The notes: generated from the letters alone by a model not told the origin. 64,000 nt of DNA from Microbispora triticiradicis (GCA_003260025.2 QFZU02000046.1:1-64000), one strand, 5' to 3'; numbered from the stretch's first letter, positions 1 to 8,149 are shown. Translations and numbers: made by a program.

Positions 1-791
1 GCCTCGGCCGACTGGGCCCGGGCCAGCGCGGCGGCGCTCGCCTGCTCCGACTCCCGGTGCGCGCGGCGGGCCAGCTCGGCCTCCGCCCGCGCCTCCCGCG
101 CCTCGGCCTGCGCCTGGTCGCGTTCCGCACCGGCCCGCGCCGCCCGTTCCCGCACCTGCCGCACCTCGGCCGTGGCCTTGTCCACCCGGTCGGCGAGCTC
201 GCGTACGGCCTGCTCGCGAGCGGCCTCGGCGGCCTCGGCCCGCCGGCCGGCCTGGTCGGCCTCCTGCCTGATCCGCCGTTCGGTGGCGGCCGCCTCGCGC
301 AGCGCGGCCAGGGCCTGCTCGCGGGCGGTCTCCGCGTCGGCGAAGGCGGTGTCCCGCTCCGTGTAGGCCTCGTCCATCCGGCGGCGGGCCTCCTCCGCGT
401 CCCGCCGCGCCTCCTCGGCGGCCTCCCGGGCGAGCCGCACCTGCTCCAGGGCCTGCTCCCGCTCGGCCCGGGCGATGGCGACGCTGGTGTGCGCCTCCGC
501 CTGGACCGCGCTCAGCTTGGCCTCCACCCCCGCCGGGCTCAGCTCCTGCTCCAGCACCCGCGCCAGCGGGTCGATCGCCGCGGCGAGGCCCTTCTCCATC
601 CGCTCGTACAGGTCCTCCACCCGCGCCAGCGCGCCCTCCAGGCCCGGGGTCGCGCGGCGCAGCTCCCGCTCCCGCTTGGCCGCCGCCTGGCAGTCGCCGT
701 CCGGGCAGTACTCCCGCGGCCTGCCCCGCCGTACGGGCTGGTCGATGGGCGCCCCGCAGTGCTTGCACGCGGTGGTCACGGAGATCGTCAC
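1..791 (-). CDS. Coiled-coil protein with N-terminal Cys4 motif (partial, 3' end outside window)
   Basis: The 5' part of a leftward gene, about 263 codons visible. The first 45 residues hold a Cys4 zinc-ribbon-like motif (CKHC, then YCPDGDC followed by QAAAKR). From about residue 60 to the window edge the protein is an almost continuous Ala/Glu/Arg-rich coiled coil. The Cys motif resembles the tail seen on some mobile-element proteins, including the methylase at 34378-35354. A GTG start at 791 is chosen because TAGGCT lies 7 nt upstream with TTTCCA 17 nt before it, which fits a leaderless promoter; GTG at 779 is the alternative. The family is not recognised. A DNA-binding or structural role is only a guess. 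Confidence 0.7.
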   Translation of the reverse strand, partial: MTISVTTACKHCGAPIDQPVRRGRPREYCPDGDCQAAAKRERELRRATPGLEGALARVEDLYERMEKGLAAAIDPLARVLEQELSPAGVEAKLSAVQAEAHTSVAIARAEREQALEQVRLAREAAEEARRDAEEARRRMDEAYTERDTAFADAETAREQALAALREAAATERRIRQEADQAGRRAEAAEAAREQAVRELADRVDKATAEVRQVRERAARAGAERDQAQAEAREARAEAELARRAHRESEQASAAALARAQSAE

Positions 792-1218
792 GACGGGTAG
801 CCTAGCGATTTTCTGAATTTCTGGAAACAGAAAACAGAAAGCCTCGATCCGTTGCGTGGCGTCCGCGCCCGGATAACTTGGGAGATGGGTAATTCTCGCA
901 AGCTATCTTTCCGGCGGCCCTCCTGGCGGATCCGGCGCCGCCTCCAGTGAGCGCGGCCCGTCGCCAGCCCGGAGGAGATCGTCGCGGCCCGCCCCAGCGG
1001 CGAGCGTGACTTTATGTCGCCCTCGCCCGCTACCAGGAGACTGCGCACGATCGCCGTACACACGGCGTCACAGCTCGCGTCGTAAGGTCCTCGGAGCGGA
1101 AGTGAGTGCGGGCCGCTACTGACCTGAGCGCAATCGACTGCTTCAGCCCCGCTCGTCATTCGACAGGAATCCAGACGGTGCTCCGCCGGGACGGGTATCG
1201 GCCGGATGAGAACACCCG
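792..1218. other. Intergenic stretch with a possible C-terminal gene remnant
   Basis: There is no intact gene here. The left part holds the leaderless promoter of the coiled-coil gene and an A-rich direct repeat (GAAACAGAAAACAGAAA). On the plus strand, one frame running from about 1119 to a TAG at 1271-1273 reads like a protein C-terminus (ending GDDAVDWNR) and overlaps the 3' end of the opposing methyltransferase gene. I do not recognise the family. Confidence 0.35.
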
Positions 1219-2073
1219 CTACGTGCACATTGACTGGCTGTTCGGCGACGACGCGGTCGACTGGAACCGGTAGCGGAGAATGCGGGCCCCTTGCCGCGAC
1301 AAGGTCGTGCTGCGGGCGGTGAGACGGGTCAGCGCGCGTAGGGGCTGCGGGAACCGGGCTATTTCCGGTGCGCGGGTGAGGATCTGCTCCTCGATCAGTT
1401 CGAGGCCGGCGTCCCAGGACTCTGGTTCGTGTGGGTCGTCGAAGCCCTGGGCGGCTTTGATGCCGAGTGCCCTGATGGTCGGGTGGTACTTCATGGCCCA
1501 GGCGGCGAAGCGGGTGTAGCCGTTGAGCGCGAGCTCGCCCGAAGGGAAATGACCGGCCAGCGCGCGGGTCATCGTCTGGAAGGAGTCGCCGGGCATGAAG
1601 GGGAGCAGCCCTTCGGCGACGATCATCGCAGGCCGGTCGCCGGGGATGGCTGTGAGCCAGTCGGAGCTGGTGAGGTCGGCTCCGACCAGGTGGGAGCGGC
1701 CGGGCAGACATTCGGCCCGCAGGTGCACCACTTCCGGGAAGTCGATGTCGTACCAGTCGACGCCGGGCGGGGGATCACAGCGGAACATCCTGGGGTCCAG
1801 GCCGCAGCCCAGGTCGAGCACCACGCATCCGGGATGAGCAGCGATGTAGGCGCGGACGACGCCGTCGAGCTTCTTGGCGCGCAGTGCCGTGGTGAGGACG
1901 AGGTTGGGCTTGACCTTCAGCTTGCCGAAGTCGTAATCGATGGTGCCGGCCAGGTCGGCGGAGAGCGTATCGCCGAGGATCGGGCTGGGCTGCCCGGCGT
2001 CCAGGGCTCTGGCGTGGAGAGTGAGCAGCAGCGTTTCCTGGATCAGCCCGAGTTTGGGTTGCCGGCGGTGCAT
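1219..2073 (-). CDS. SAM-dependent methyltransferase, leucine carboxyl methyltransferase-like family
   Basis: A 284-residue class I methyltransferase. The SAM-binding glycine motif DLGCGLDPR is at residues 87-95, and an acidic IDFPEV segment follows about 25 residues later, as in the LCM/Tcmp family of small-molecule O-methyltransferases. The substrate is unknown. It starts 10 nt after the GbsR-type regulator stops, so the two are probably co-transcribed. Family members usually end soon after the RILRYRF segment. Here about 14 extra low-complexity residues follow, overlapping a plus-strand gene remnant, which suggests the native stop was lost. Confidence 0.8.
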   Translation of the reverse strand: MHRRQPKLGLIQETLLLTLHARALDAGQPSPILGDTLSADLAGTIDYDFGKLKVKPNLVLTTALRAKKLDGVVRAYIAAHPGCVVLDLGCGLDPRMFRCDPPPGVDWYDIDFPEVVHLRAECLPGRSHLVGADLTSSDWLTAIPGDRPAMIVAEGLLPFMPGDSFQTMTRALAGHFPSGELALNGYTRFAAWAMKYHPTIRALGIKAAQGFDDPHEPESWDAGLELIEEQILTRAPEIARFPQPLRALTRLTARSTTLSRQGARILRYRFQSTASSPNSQSMCT

Positions 2074-2082
2074 GGGGATTCC

Positions 2083-2538
2083 TTAACGGCGTAGCGGATG
2101 GCGGGCCGCGAGGTTCTGCAGCCACGTCAGGGAGTCGTGGGCGGCCTTGATGCGCTCGGTGCGGTGCCCGTCACCGCCCGCGATGTCGAGCCCTTCGTCG
2201 GCGATCTCGCCGAACGCGCTCAGGCTTTCGAGCTTGCGTTGGATGACCTTCTGCCACGCGTCGTCTTCGATGCGGTAGTAGGAGACGCGATCGCCGGGCC
2301 TTCTCACCTTCTTGACCAGGCCGATGGCCGTGAGAAACCGCATGTTCGAGGTGAGCGAGGCCCGGCTGGCCTGGATGACCTCCGCGATCTGACCGGCGGA
2401 CTGCTCGGCCGGGTCGCAGATCATGAGCCAGCCGAGGATGCGTCCGGTGATGGGCGGCAGCCCCCACTCCTCGACGCAGAAGGCCGCCACCCGTTCCACC
2501 CAGCGGAGCAGCCGGTCCTGCTGTTCCTCAGTGCTCAT
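2083..2538 (-). CDS. GbsR/MarR-type winged-helix transcriptional regulator
   Basis: A 151-residue MarR-superfamily protein of the GbsR type. The segment from about residue 25 (PPITGRILGWL) through SAGQIAEVIQASRASLTSNMRFL is the winged helix, followed by a basic wing (RRPGDRVSYYR) and a C-terminal dimerisation helix. ATG at 2538 is chosen because GGAGG lies 8 nt upstream; the in-frame GTG at 2544 is too close to that ribosome site. The gene sits between the hydrolase and the methyltransferase, all leftward. It probably controls both; the inverted repeat at 3529-3548 upstream of the hydrolase is a candidate operator. Confidence 0.85.
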   Translation of the reverse strand: MSTEEQQDRLLRWVERVAAFCVEEWGLPPITGRILGWLMICDPAEQSAGQIAEVIQASRASLTSNMRFLTAIGLVKKVRRPGDRVSYYRIEDDAWQKVIQRKLESLSAFGEIADEGLDIAGGDGHRTERIKAAHDSLTWLQNLAARHPLRR

Positions 2539-2571
2539 CGTCACATCCTCCGTTGTTGATCGTGTGCCGGT

Positions 2572-3501
2572 TCACTGTGTCATCGCGGCCACCGACCTGT
2601 AGGTGGGTGTCGGGGTGATGTCCGCGAGCCGGGTCCTGCGCAGGTAGAGGTCGAACCAGTCGATCGCGAGTGCCGTCGCCTCCTCCAGGCCCGGGCCGGT
2701 GTAGAGGCCGAGCACGTCGTAGGGCAGCACCGCGAGCCGCTTGGGCTCGCCCGCCTTGGCGAAGGCACGTTGCGCCTCCTCGAGCATGTGGTACGGGTCC
2801 CAGCCGCCGTTGGCGATCATCAGCAGTGGCGTCGGCGCGAGCCGGTGGATGAGGTTCTCCGGTGCGAAGGTGAGCAGGTGCTCGGCTGAGTCGAGGGCCT
2901 TCTCGTTGCGGTAGGTGGGAAACAGGCGGGTCGACATGTCCGGGGTGTCCTTCACGCTGTCGCCCTCCAGCGTCAGGTGCGGCACGCGAGCGCTCTGCCC
3001 GCCTTCGTAGCGCCGCTGCCAGTCCTGCTGCAGTTGGTCGCGCAGCGTGTGGACACCGGCACGGCCCAGGAGGCGTTCCATGTACCGCCATCCGTTCCAC
3101 ACGCTGGGGCTCTGCACGACGACGCACTTGATGCGCCGATCGAGCACGGCGGCCTGAGCCGCCACCGAGCCGCCGATGCTCACCCCCCACACCCCGATCC
3201 GCTCCGGCTGCACTTCGGGACGGGTCTGCAGGTAGGACACGGCGCTGCGGAAGTCCTCCACCTGCCGCTCCGGGTAGTCCAGGCCGCGCGGCTCGCCTGC
3301 GCTGGAGCCGACCGTGCGGTAGTCGATGGCCAGCACCGCGAAGCCGGCCTTGACGAAGTACGGCGCGAAGAACGCCAGCGCCTCTTTAACCATCACCCCG
3401 CTGTGCCCGAGCACCAGCCCGGGGACCGGGTCGCTCGTCTCGGGCAGGTAGAGATCGCCCGCACAGCGGGTGCCGAGGTTGTTGAAGGTCACGTGTTCCA
3501 T
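2572..3501 (-). CDS. Alpha/beta hydrolase, dienelactone hydrolase / S15 peptidase-like
   Basis: A cytoplasmic alpha/beta hydrolase of 309 residues. The nucleophile elbow GVSIGG places the catalytic Ser at residue 108. The oxyanion strand LVLGHSG and an AIDYRTVGSSAG segment precede it. The substrate cannot be told from sequence; esters or small amides are usual for this group. ATG at 3501 has GGAG 6 nt upstream, better than the in-frame ATG at 3513. It is the first gene of a leftward trio with the GbsR-type regulator and the methyltransferase. Confidence 0.8.
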   Translation of the reverse strand: MEHVTFNNLGTRCAGDLYLPETSDPVPGLVLGHSGVMVKEALAFFAPYFVKAGFAVLAIDYRTVGSSAGEPRGLDYPERQVEDFRSAVSYLQTRPEVQPERIGVWGVSIGGSVAAQAAVLDRRIKCVVVQSPSVWNGWRYMERLLGRAGVHTLRDQLQQDWQRRYEGGQSARVPHLTLEGDSVKDTPDMSTRLFPTYRNEKALDSAEHLLTFAPENLIHRLAPTPLLMIANGGWDPYHMLEEAQRAFAKAGEPKRLAVLPYDVLGLYTGPGLEEATALAIDWFDLYLRRTRLADITPTPTYRSVAAMTQ

Positions 3502-3528
3502 GGCTTGCTCCATACTTGTTGGCTAGCT

Positions 3529-3548
3529 ATTTCAAACATGACTGAAAT
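3529..3548. promoter_or_regulatory. Inverted repeat, candidate operator for the hydrolase operon
   Basis: ATTTCA (3529-3534) and TGAAAT (3543-3548) form a perfect 6-bp inverted repeat with an 8-nt spacer in an A/T-rich pocket just upstream of the hydrolase. Size and position suit a MarR/GbsR dimer. Binding is inferred. Confidence 0.5.
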
Positions 3549-3561
3549 ATATAACCATGTC

Positions 3562-4070
3562 AATCCGGGGCCCGGGCCGCCGTTTCGTAGAGGAGCCGCC
3601 ACAGGAGCCGTTCCCGCGAAGAGATCTTGTCCCTCAACGTCGAAGACCTCGACCCCGAGTTCCGCCGCGCCCGCGTGGTCTCCAAGGGCTCGCGATCGAG
3701 TACGTGCACTGGGCCACCGCCACCGCCCGCTTGCTGCCCCGCCTGCTCTCCAGCCGCACCACCGGGCCGGTGTTCCTGGCCGACCGGCGCGCTCCTGCCT
3801 CCGGCCGCCGCGCGCCTGCGGCCGCCGACGTCTGCCCCGTCACCGGACGCGGCCGCCTGTCCTACCCGCGCGCCGAGTACCTGTTCAAGACCGCCTCCGC
3901 CGAGCTCGACCCGCACGGCGACGGCTGGACGCTGCATCAGTTGCGCCGCTAGGCGCTGACCTACCTTGCCGGCACCGGCCGCACCGCCCCCGAACTGCAG
4001 GCCAAGTCCCGCCACCAGCACCTGGCCAGCCTCGATCACGCGGGCTACGACCGGCTGGCGGGGCGGGATC
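3562..4070 (+). pseudogene. Degenerate tyrosine recombinase (phage-type integrase) fragment
   Basis: The remains of an actinomycete tyrosine integrase catalytic domain. The pieces read EEILSLNVEDLD (3618 on), then after a frameshift near 3690 the YVHWATATARLLPRLL segment, then WTLHQLRR, a TAG at 3950, and RTAPELQAKSRHQHLASL. The region before 3618 is inverted: the minus strand of 3569-3617 encodes LLWRLLYETAARA, which in intact relatives directly precedes EEIL. The N-terminal domain is missing and the HxxR box reads HQLRR before the stop. It is non-functional, a relic of an old integration event. Confidence 0.8.
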
Positions 4071-4326
4071 GACGGGTCGGCCTCGCTGCGCAGCGCGCGG
4101 GCGGCCACGTTGTACGGCTCACCGGGTGGCGGCCGTGCGCGCGCGGATGCGGGCCTCGCGGTCGTCGTGCTTGGTCACGGCGATCCTGTCCGGGCACTCC
4201 CCTACGCGGCCGCGCCCATCGTTATCTTCTGGCGGCTCCGCCCCTGCCCGGATCCGGCGATCATCGGTGCTAGGTGAAGGCCGCGTCGTGGTCCGCTCCT
4301 CTGTCACACGGAGGCAGGGCGGGGGT

Positions 4327-5472
4327 TCACGCGGCTTCCCGTCTGTTCAGACCGGACAACTGCCAGGCCAGCCGGGTACGGACGGCGGGGACGCGGCCGG
4401 CCAGGGCGAGGACGAGGTTGCGTAACACGCGGCGGCCGTCGGCGGCGGTGGCCAGCCTGGTGAGCCGCCCGGCGAGGGCGATCACCTGCTCGGCCTGCGG
4501 GCGGCGGGTGGCGGCATAGGAGTCGAGCAGGCTGTCCGGTTCGCCCTTGAGCACCCGTGCCAGCGTCTCGCCCAGGTGTACGGCGTCGTCGACGCCCAGG
4601 TTCATGCCCTGGCCGCCGGCGGGCGAGTGCACGTGGGCGGCATCGCCGGCCAGGAGCAGGCGGCCCCGCCGGTAGGTGTCGGCGACGCGGTGGTGGACGC
4701 GGAAGCGCGAGCTCCAGATCAGCTCCCGCACCCGCGCGGGCTCGGCCTCGGGGCCACGGGTGTCGAGCAGGTGCTGCACGAAGGGGATGCCGGGTTCCTT
4801 GGGGGCCTCGTCCACGGTGGCGACGATGCGGTGCAGGCCGCCGGGCAGCGGGGCGACGACGACCAGTCCGGCGGGTGAGAAGTACAGGATGACCTCGTTC
4901 TGCGGCACGCCGCCCGACAGGCGGACGTCGGCCAGGACGAACGACTCGGCGTAGGTGCCGCCGGTGAAGCCGATCCCGGCGCTCTGGCGGACCGTGCTGT
5001 TCAGGCCGTCGGCGCCGATCAGGTAGGCGGCGCGGATCCGCCGCCCGTCGTCCAGGGTGGCGGTGACGCCGTCGGCGTCCTGCTCGACGGTGCTCACCCG
5101 GGCGGGCCTGATCACCTTGCCGCCGAGTTCGTGCAGGCGGGCCAGCAGGTGGGCCTCGGTGTCGGCCTGGGAGATCATCAAGGCGTAGGGGTAGGCGGTG
5201 GGCAGGCCGCCGAAGGGCACCGGCACCAGCATCTTGTCGCGGTCCCGGATGGCGAAGACCGGAGTGTGGACGCCGTGCGCGGCCAGCCGGTCCGCCACGC
5301 CGTACGGCTCCAGGACTTCCAGGGTGCGGGGATGCACGACGGCGGCGCGGGAGGTGTTGGCGCCCTCCCCCAGCGCGTCCACGATCATGACCTGCCGGCC
5401 GTGCTGGGCCAGGACGATCGCGGCGGTGAGCCCGGCGGGTCCGGCTCCGACGACGAGCACTTCGGCGTTCAT
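4327..5472 (-). CDS. FAD-dependent aromatic hydroxylase (class A flavoprotein monooxygenase)
   Basis: A 381-residue group A flavin monooxygenase. The N-terminal dinucleotide motif VVGAGPAG is at residues 7-14, the DG motif reads LIGADGLNS near 165, and the GD motif [20 protein letters not shown] is near 270. These bind FAD and couple NAD(P)H oxidation to hydroxylation of an aromatic or polyketide-like substrate. ATG at 5472 has AAGGAGG just upstream. The gene is divergent from a TetR regulator, and the shared intergenic region carries repeated CAACnnnnGTTG sites, so TetR control is likely. The substrate is unknown. Confidence 0.85.
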   Translation of the reverse strand: MNAEVLVVGAGPAGLTAAIVLAQHGRQVMIVDALGEGANTSRAAVVHPRTLEVLEPYGVADRLAAHGVHTPVFAIRDRDKMLVPVPFGGLPTAYPYALMISQADTEAHLLARLHELGGKVIRPARVSTVEQDADGVTATLDDGRRIRAAYLIGADGLNSTVRQSAGIGFTGGTYAESFVLADVRLSGGVPQNEVILYFSPAGLVVVAPLPGGLHRIVATVDEAPKEPGIPFVQHLLDTRGPEAEPARVRELIWSSRFRVHHRVADTYRRGRLLLAGDAAHVHSPAGGQGMNLGVDDAVHLGETLARVLKGEPDSLLDSYAATRRPQAEQVIALAGRLTRLATAADGRRVLRNLVLALAGRVPAVRTRLAWQLSGLNRREAA

Positions 5473-5486
5473 CGCGCCTCCTTGGT

Positions 5487-5556
5487 CAACGGTTGTTGGC
5501 ATGAACGTAAGCCCGCCGCGAGTGGAATGTCAACGGCCGTTGGCCTACAATTGTTG
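5487..5556. promoter_or_regulatory. Divergent promoter with repeated CAAC-N4-GTTG operators
   Basis: Two 12-bp sites of the form CAACnnnnGTTG lie at 5487-5498 (CAACGGTTGTTG) and 5531-5542 (CAACGGCCGTTG, a perfect palindrome); a related CAATTGTTG is at 5548-5556. TACAAT at 5546-5551 is 7 nt before the tetR ATG, a leaderless -10. The sites flank both starts, as expected for an autoregulated TetR. Confidence 0.65.
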
Positions 5557-5558
5557 AC

Positions 5559-6095
5559 ATGAGGAGATCCTCCGCCGAGACCAAGGCCGTGATCCTGGCC
5601 GCGGCCCGCGAACGCTTCGCCGCCGACGGCTACGACAAGGCCACCATCAGGGCCATCGCCGCCGACGCGCGGATCGACCCGGCCATGGTGATGCGCTACT
5701 TCGGCACCAAGGAGAAGCTGTTCGCCGCCGCGGCCGAATTCGACCTGGAACTGCCCGAGCTGGCGCCGGACCAGGCCGGCGCCGGCCTGGTCCGGCACTT
5801 CCTGCGTAAGTGGGAGGCCGACGAAGGGCTGCAGGTCCTGCTCCGCACCGGCGTGACGAACGAGGCCGCCGCCGAGCGCATGCGGACGATCTTCGGCGGC
5901 CAGGTCATGCCGCTAGTGATCGGCCTGACCGGCGATCCGGAGCGCGCTCCCCTGCGGGCTTCCCTGGTCGCCTCGCAACTACTGGGCCTGGCCCTGTCCC
6001 GCTACATCCTGAAATTTCCGCCGATGGTGGCGGCAACGGAGGAAGAGCTCATCGCCTGGCTGAGTCCCACGGTCCAGCGCTATCTCACCGAGTGA
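5559..6095 (+). CDS. TetR family transcriptional regulator
   Basis: A 178-residue TetR protein. The N-terminal helix-turn-helix covers about residues 8-52 (AAARERFAADGYDKATIRAI ... MRYFGTKEKLF); the rest is the helical ligand domain, with an RxxLVASQLLGLALSRYIL segment typical of the TetR_C group. ATG at 5559 is 7 nt downstream of TACAAT with no ribosome site, so the mRNA is probably leaderless. It is divergent from the FAD hydroxylase and probably represses it until a ligand binds. Confidence 0.9.
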   Translation: MRRSSAETKAVILAAARERFAADGYDKATIRAIAADARIDPAMVMRYFGTKEKLFAAAAEFDLELPELAPDQAGAGLVRHFLRKWEADEGLQVLLRTGVTNEAAAERMRTIFGGQVMPLVIGLTGDPERAPLRASLVASQLLGLALSRYILKFPPMVAATEEELIAWLSPTVQRYLTE

Positions 6096-6218
6096 CACCG
6101 CGGGGTCTTCGCGCTCCTTCTCGGCCCGGAGCCGTTGGCGGACGACGCTCACGAACCCGCACCCTGGCCGACTTGCCGGTTGTTCCCGCCGATCCGCCCG
6201 CGCGTAGGGTTGGGCGGC

Positions 6219-6590
6219 ATGGCTCTGCGACTTGTTCAGGTGAACTTCAAGGCTCGGGACGACTCGGCCCTCGGCCGGTTCTGGGCGGAGGCGCTCGGCT
6301 GGGGGGTCTCCAGCGAGGGGCCCGGCGTGACCAACGTCGAACCGGTGGGCTTCGCCTGGCCGGACCCGACCGCCGTCTGCGTCGACGTCGTCACCGTCCC
6401 GGATCCCGAGACCGTGCGGTACCGGGTGCACCTGGATCTCGCCACCACCTCTGTGGCCCATCAGGCGGAGTTGGTCGCGCGCCTGCAGGATCTCGGCGCG
6501 ACGCCCGCGGACGTGGGCCAGGGCGACGTCCCGTGGACGGTTCTGGCCGACCCGGAGGGCAACGAGTTCTGCGTCCTCGCCCCGGGCTGA
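6219..6590 (+). CDS. VOC (glyoxalase-like) domain protein
   Basis: A 123-residue single-domain VOC protein of the Glyoxalase_6 type. The beta-alpha-beta-beta-beta pattern runs from LRLVQVNFKARD to the terminal WTVLADPEGNEFCVL signature. A metal-binding Glu is present near the end (NEFCVL), but a full metal site is not evident. ATG at 6219 is preceded by TAGGGT 8 nt upstream and TTGTTC 19 nt before that, suggesting a leaderless transcript. Function is unknown; relatives include resistance proteins and isomerases. Confidence 0.8.
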   Translation: MALRLVQVNFKARDDSALGRFWAEALGWGVSSEGPGVTNVEPVGFAWPDPTAVCVDVVTVPDPETVRYRVHLDLATTSVAHQAELVARLQDLGATPADVGQGDVPWTVLADPEGNEFCVLAPG

Positions 6591-6692
6591 GGCGGAAAAC
6601 CGGTTGAGCCGTCCTTCCGTGTTCCCGTAGGTTGCCTGCGGCCCGTAGCAGTGAGGACAGAGGACAGAACCGCGTGACCCCGCCTGCTCTTC

Positions 6693-6813
6693 AGACCTGA
6701 CACCTTCTTCCGCTCACCCGTAGCCGACGCTCCCGTCGGTCTCGCCGGGCTGCCCTCGCGCGCCCGGTCGCACGGCGTCTGAGGCCGCGCGTAATCGGCC
6801 TCGTGTCAGGTCT
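6693..6813. repeat. Widely spaced 11-bp inverted repeat upstream of the DUF1062 gene
   Basis: AGACCTGACAC (6693-6703) and GTGTCAGGTCT (6803-6813) are perfect inverted copies 99 nt apart, the second ending 9 nt before the next start codon. It could be a long-range RNA stem hiding the start or a looping operator. Neither is established. Confidence 0.5.
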
Positions 6814-6822
6814 AGAGAGATC

Positions 6823-7383
6823 ATGTCTTCACAACCTCATATCGTGCTGCCCTGGGTCGTCCGCCGGACCAGGCTGCCTCTGCTGTCGCTGCGGTGCGTG
6901 GGCTGCCCGTCGGAGTCGGCCACCACCGGCGAGGGCAGGTTCCGCGTCAACGCCAACGGCAAGCTGCTGGACGTGTGGCTGCTGGTCCGCTGCGTGTCCT
7001 GCGATCGGACGAGCAAGCTCACCGTGCACGAGCGGGTGCCGGTGAGATCCCTCGATCCGGCCGAACTCCACGGCTACCGCGTCAACGATCCGGAACTGGT
7101 GGCGTCCAGGCTGTTGGATCCGCTGCTCGCCCGGCGCAACCGCTTCACCCTGGACTGGACGGGGGCCTGGCGGCTGGACACCCCGGCGGCACCGCTCGAC
7201 GGGGCGTGGCCGGTCCAGGTGGAGGTCGTCTTCGAGGACCCGGTGCCGGTGCGCCCGGACCGGCTCATCGCGCAGGGGCTCGGCCTCAGCAGGAACGAGG
7301 TGCTGCGCCGGATCAAGTGCGACACTCCGCTGCGCCGTACGACGAGCAGCGGATTCGCGTTCGTCGTGATGGCCGGAGACTAG
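6823..7383 (+). CDS. DUF1062 domain-containing protein
   Basis: A 186-residue cytoplasmic protein matching DUF1062. Two Cys pairs (LRCVGC near 23-28 and LVRCVSCDR near 55-62) frame a RFRVNANGKLLDVWLL strand, forming a likely zinc ribbon. The C-terminal part carries an RNEVLRRIKCD helix that looks like a sigma or helix-turn-helix tail. The biochemical role is unknown. The 11-bp inverted repeat upstream may regulate it. A strong hairpin follows the stop. Confidence 0.8.
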   Translation: MSSQPHIVLPWVVRRTRLPLLSLRCVGCPSESATTGEGRFRVNANGKLLDVWLLVRCVSCDRTSKLTVHERVPVRSLDPAELHGYRVNDPELVASRLLDPLLARRNRFTLDWTGAWRLDTPAAPLDGAWPVQVEVVFEDPVPVRPDRLIAQGLGLSRNEVLRRIKCDTPLRRTTSSGFAFVVMAGD

Positions 7384-7391
7384 GGCATGCC

Positions 7392-7421
7392 GCCGTGGCG
7401 GGCCACCCGGCCCGCCACGGC
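7392..7421. terminator. Bidirectional hairpin terminator
   Basis: A perfect 13-bp stem (GCCGTGGCGGGCC) with an ACCC tetraloop lies between two convergent genes. There is no U-tract, as is common in high-GC actinomycetes. Confidence 0.75.
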
Positions 7422-7422
7422 T

Positions 7423-7983
7423 TCAGTCTCCCTTCGCGGCGCGGCCGAGTCGGAGGGCCGAGATGAGGAAGAAGACGCCGCCGGGGATGGCGTAGCCGGC
7501 CGCGTTGATCAGCGTCGGGCCGGCCGAGGAGGCACCGACGATGAAGGACGCACCGGCGAGTACGGAGATGCCGCCACTGATGATCATCGGCCACTGGCCG
7601 CTCATCCTGCGGCGAGTGACACCCACGAGCAGCTGGACCAGCCCGGCCACGACCGCCCATGCGCCCCATACGCGCAGCACCGCCGGGATACCGGACGCGC
7701 AGGCGATGGCCACGCCGATGGCGGTGACCAGGCTGACGGCGATGTTCACGTACAGCAGGGCAGGTGATCCGGTGCTGCGCGACGCGCGGGCGTCGACGAC
7801 GGCGGCGGCCACGTCGAACAGCGGGTAGAGCACGAGCAGGGTGACCGCGAGCGGACCCAGGTTCGAGGCGGTCGTGAACATCGCGAGGGCCCAGACGACG
7901 GCGAACGCGAACCGGACGAAGTACAGCCGCCGCAGTGCGGACGCGGTCCCGGAGATACCCGGCGAAGCGGTGATGGTGCTCAT
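7423..7983 (-). CDS. DUF308-like (HdeD family) membrane protein
   Basis: A 186-residue polytopic membrane protein with about five to six hydrophobic helices, ending in a short basic tail (LRLGRAAKGD). Composition and spacing resemble the HdeD/DUF308 group. No catalytic motif is visible. It is divergent from the TetR gene at 8156, and two copies of a 15-bp operator-like repeat lie between them, so the TetR protein probably controls it. Confidence 0.7.
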   Translation of the reverse strand: MSTITASPGISGTASALRRLYFVRFAFAVVWALAMFTTASNLGPLAVTLLVLYPLFDVAAAVVDARASRSTGSPALLYVNIAVSLVTAIGVAIACASGIPAVLRVWGAWAVVAGLVQLLVGVTRRRMSGQWPMIISGGISVLAGASFIVGASSAGPTLINAAGYAIPGGVFFLISALRLGRAAKGD

Positions 7984-8074
7984 GGTGATCCTTCCAGCGG
8001 ATGAGCGACGAGGAGAGCGGTTCGACGCGTCCGGCCTTTCCGATCAGGGGCGATCGGCGAGTGCCGCGCCTGGT

Positions 8075-8149
8075 AGACCGAACGTTCTATCGCGAGCATG
8101 GCAATCGGCGACACGAGCTGTCAAGACCGAACGTTCTACTCGCTACGAT
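8075..8149. promoter_or_regulatory. Two 15-bp TetR operators and leaderless tetR promoter
   Basis: AGACCGAACGTTCTA occurs at 8075-8089 and 8124-8138, each centred on the palindrome GAACGTTC and spaced 49 bp apart. TACGAT at 8144-8149 is 6 nt before the tetR ATG. The second copy sits between -35 and -10, so repressor binding would block tetR, and the first copy would serve the divergent membrane-protein gene. Confidence 0.7.

Noticed and set aside
4119..4307. Short Arg/Asp-rich minus-strand ORF next to the integrase relic
   Set aside because: It has no recognisable domain or ribosome site and sits in degraded DNA.
2977..4425. 482-codon plus-strand frame across the hydrolase and integrase relic
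   Set aside because: The first half is antisense to the alpha/beta hydrolase and the second half is a wrong frame of the integrase pseudogene. No motif is seen.
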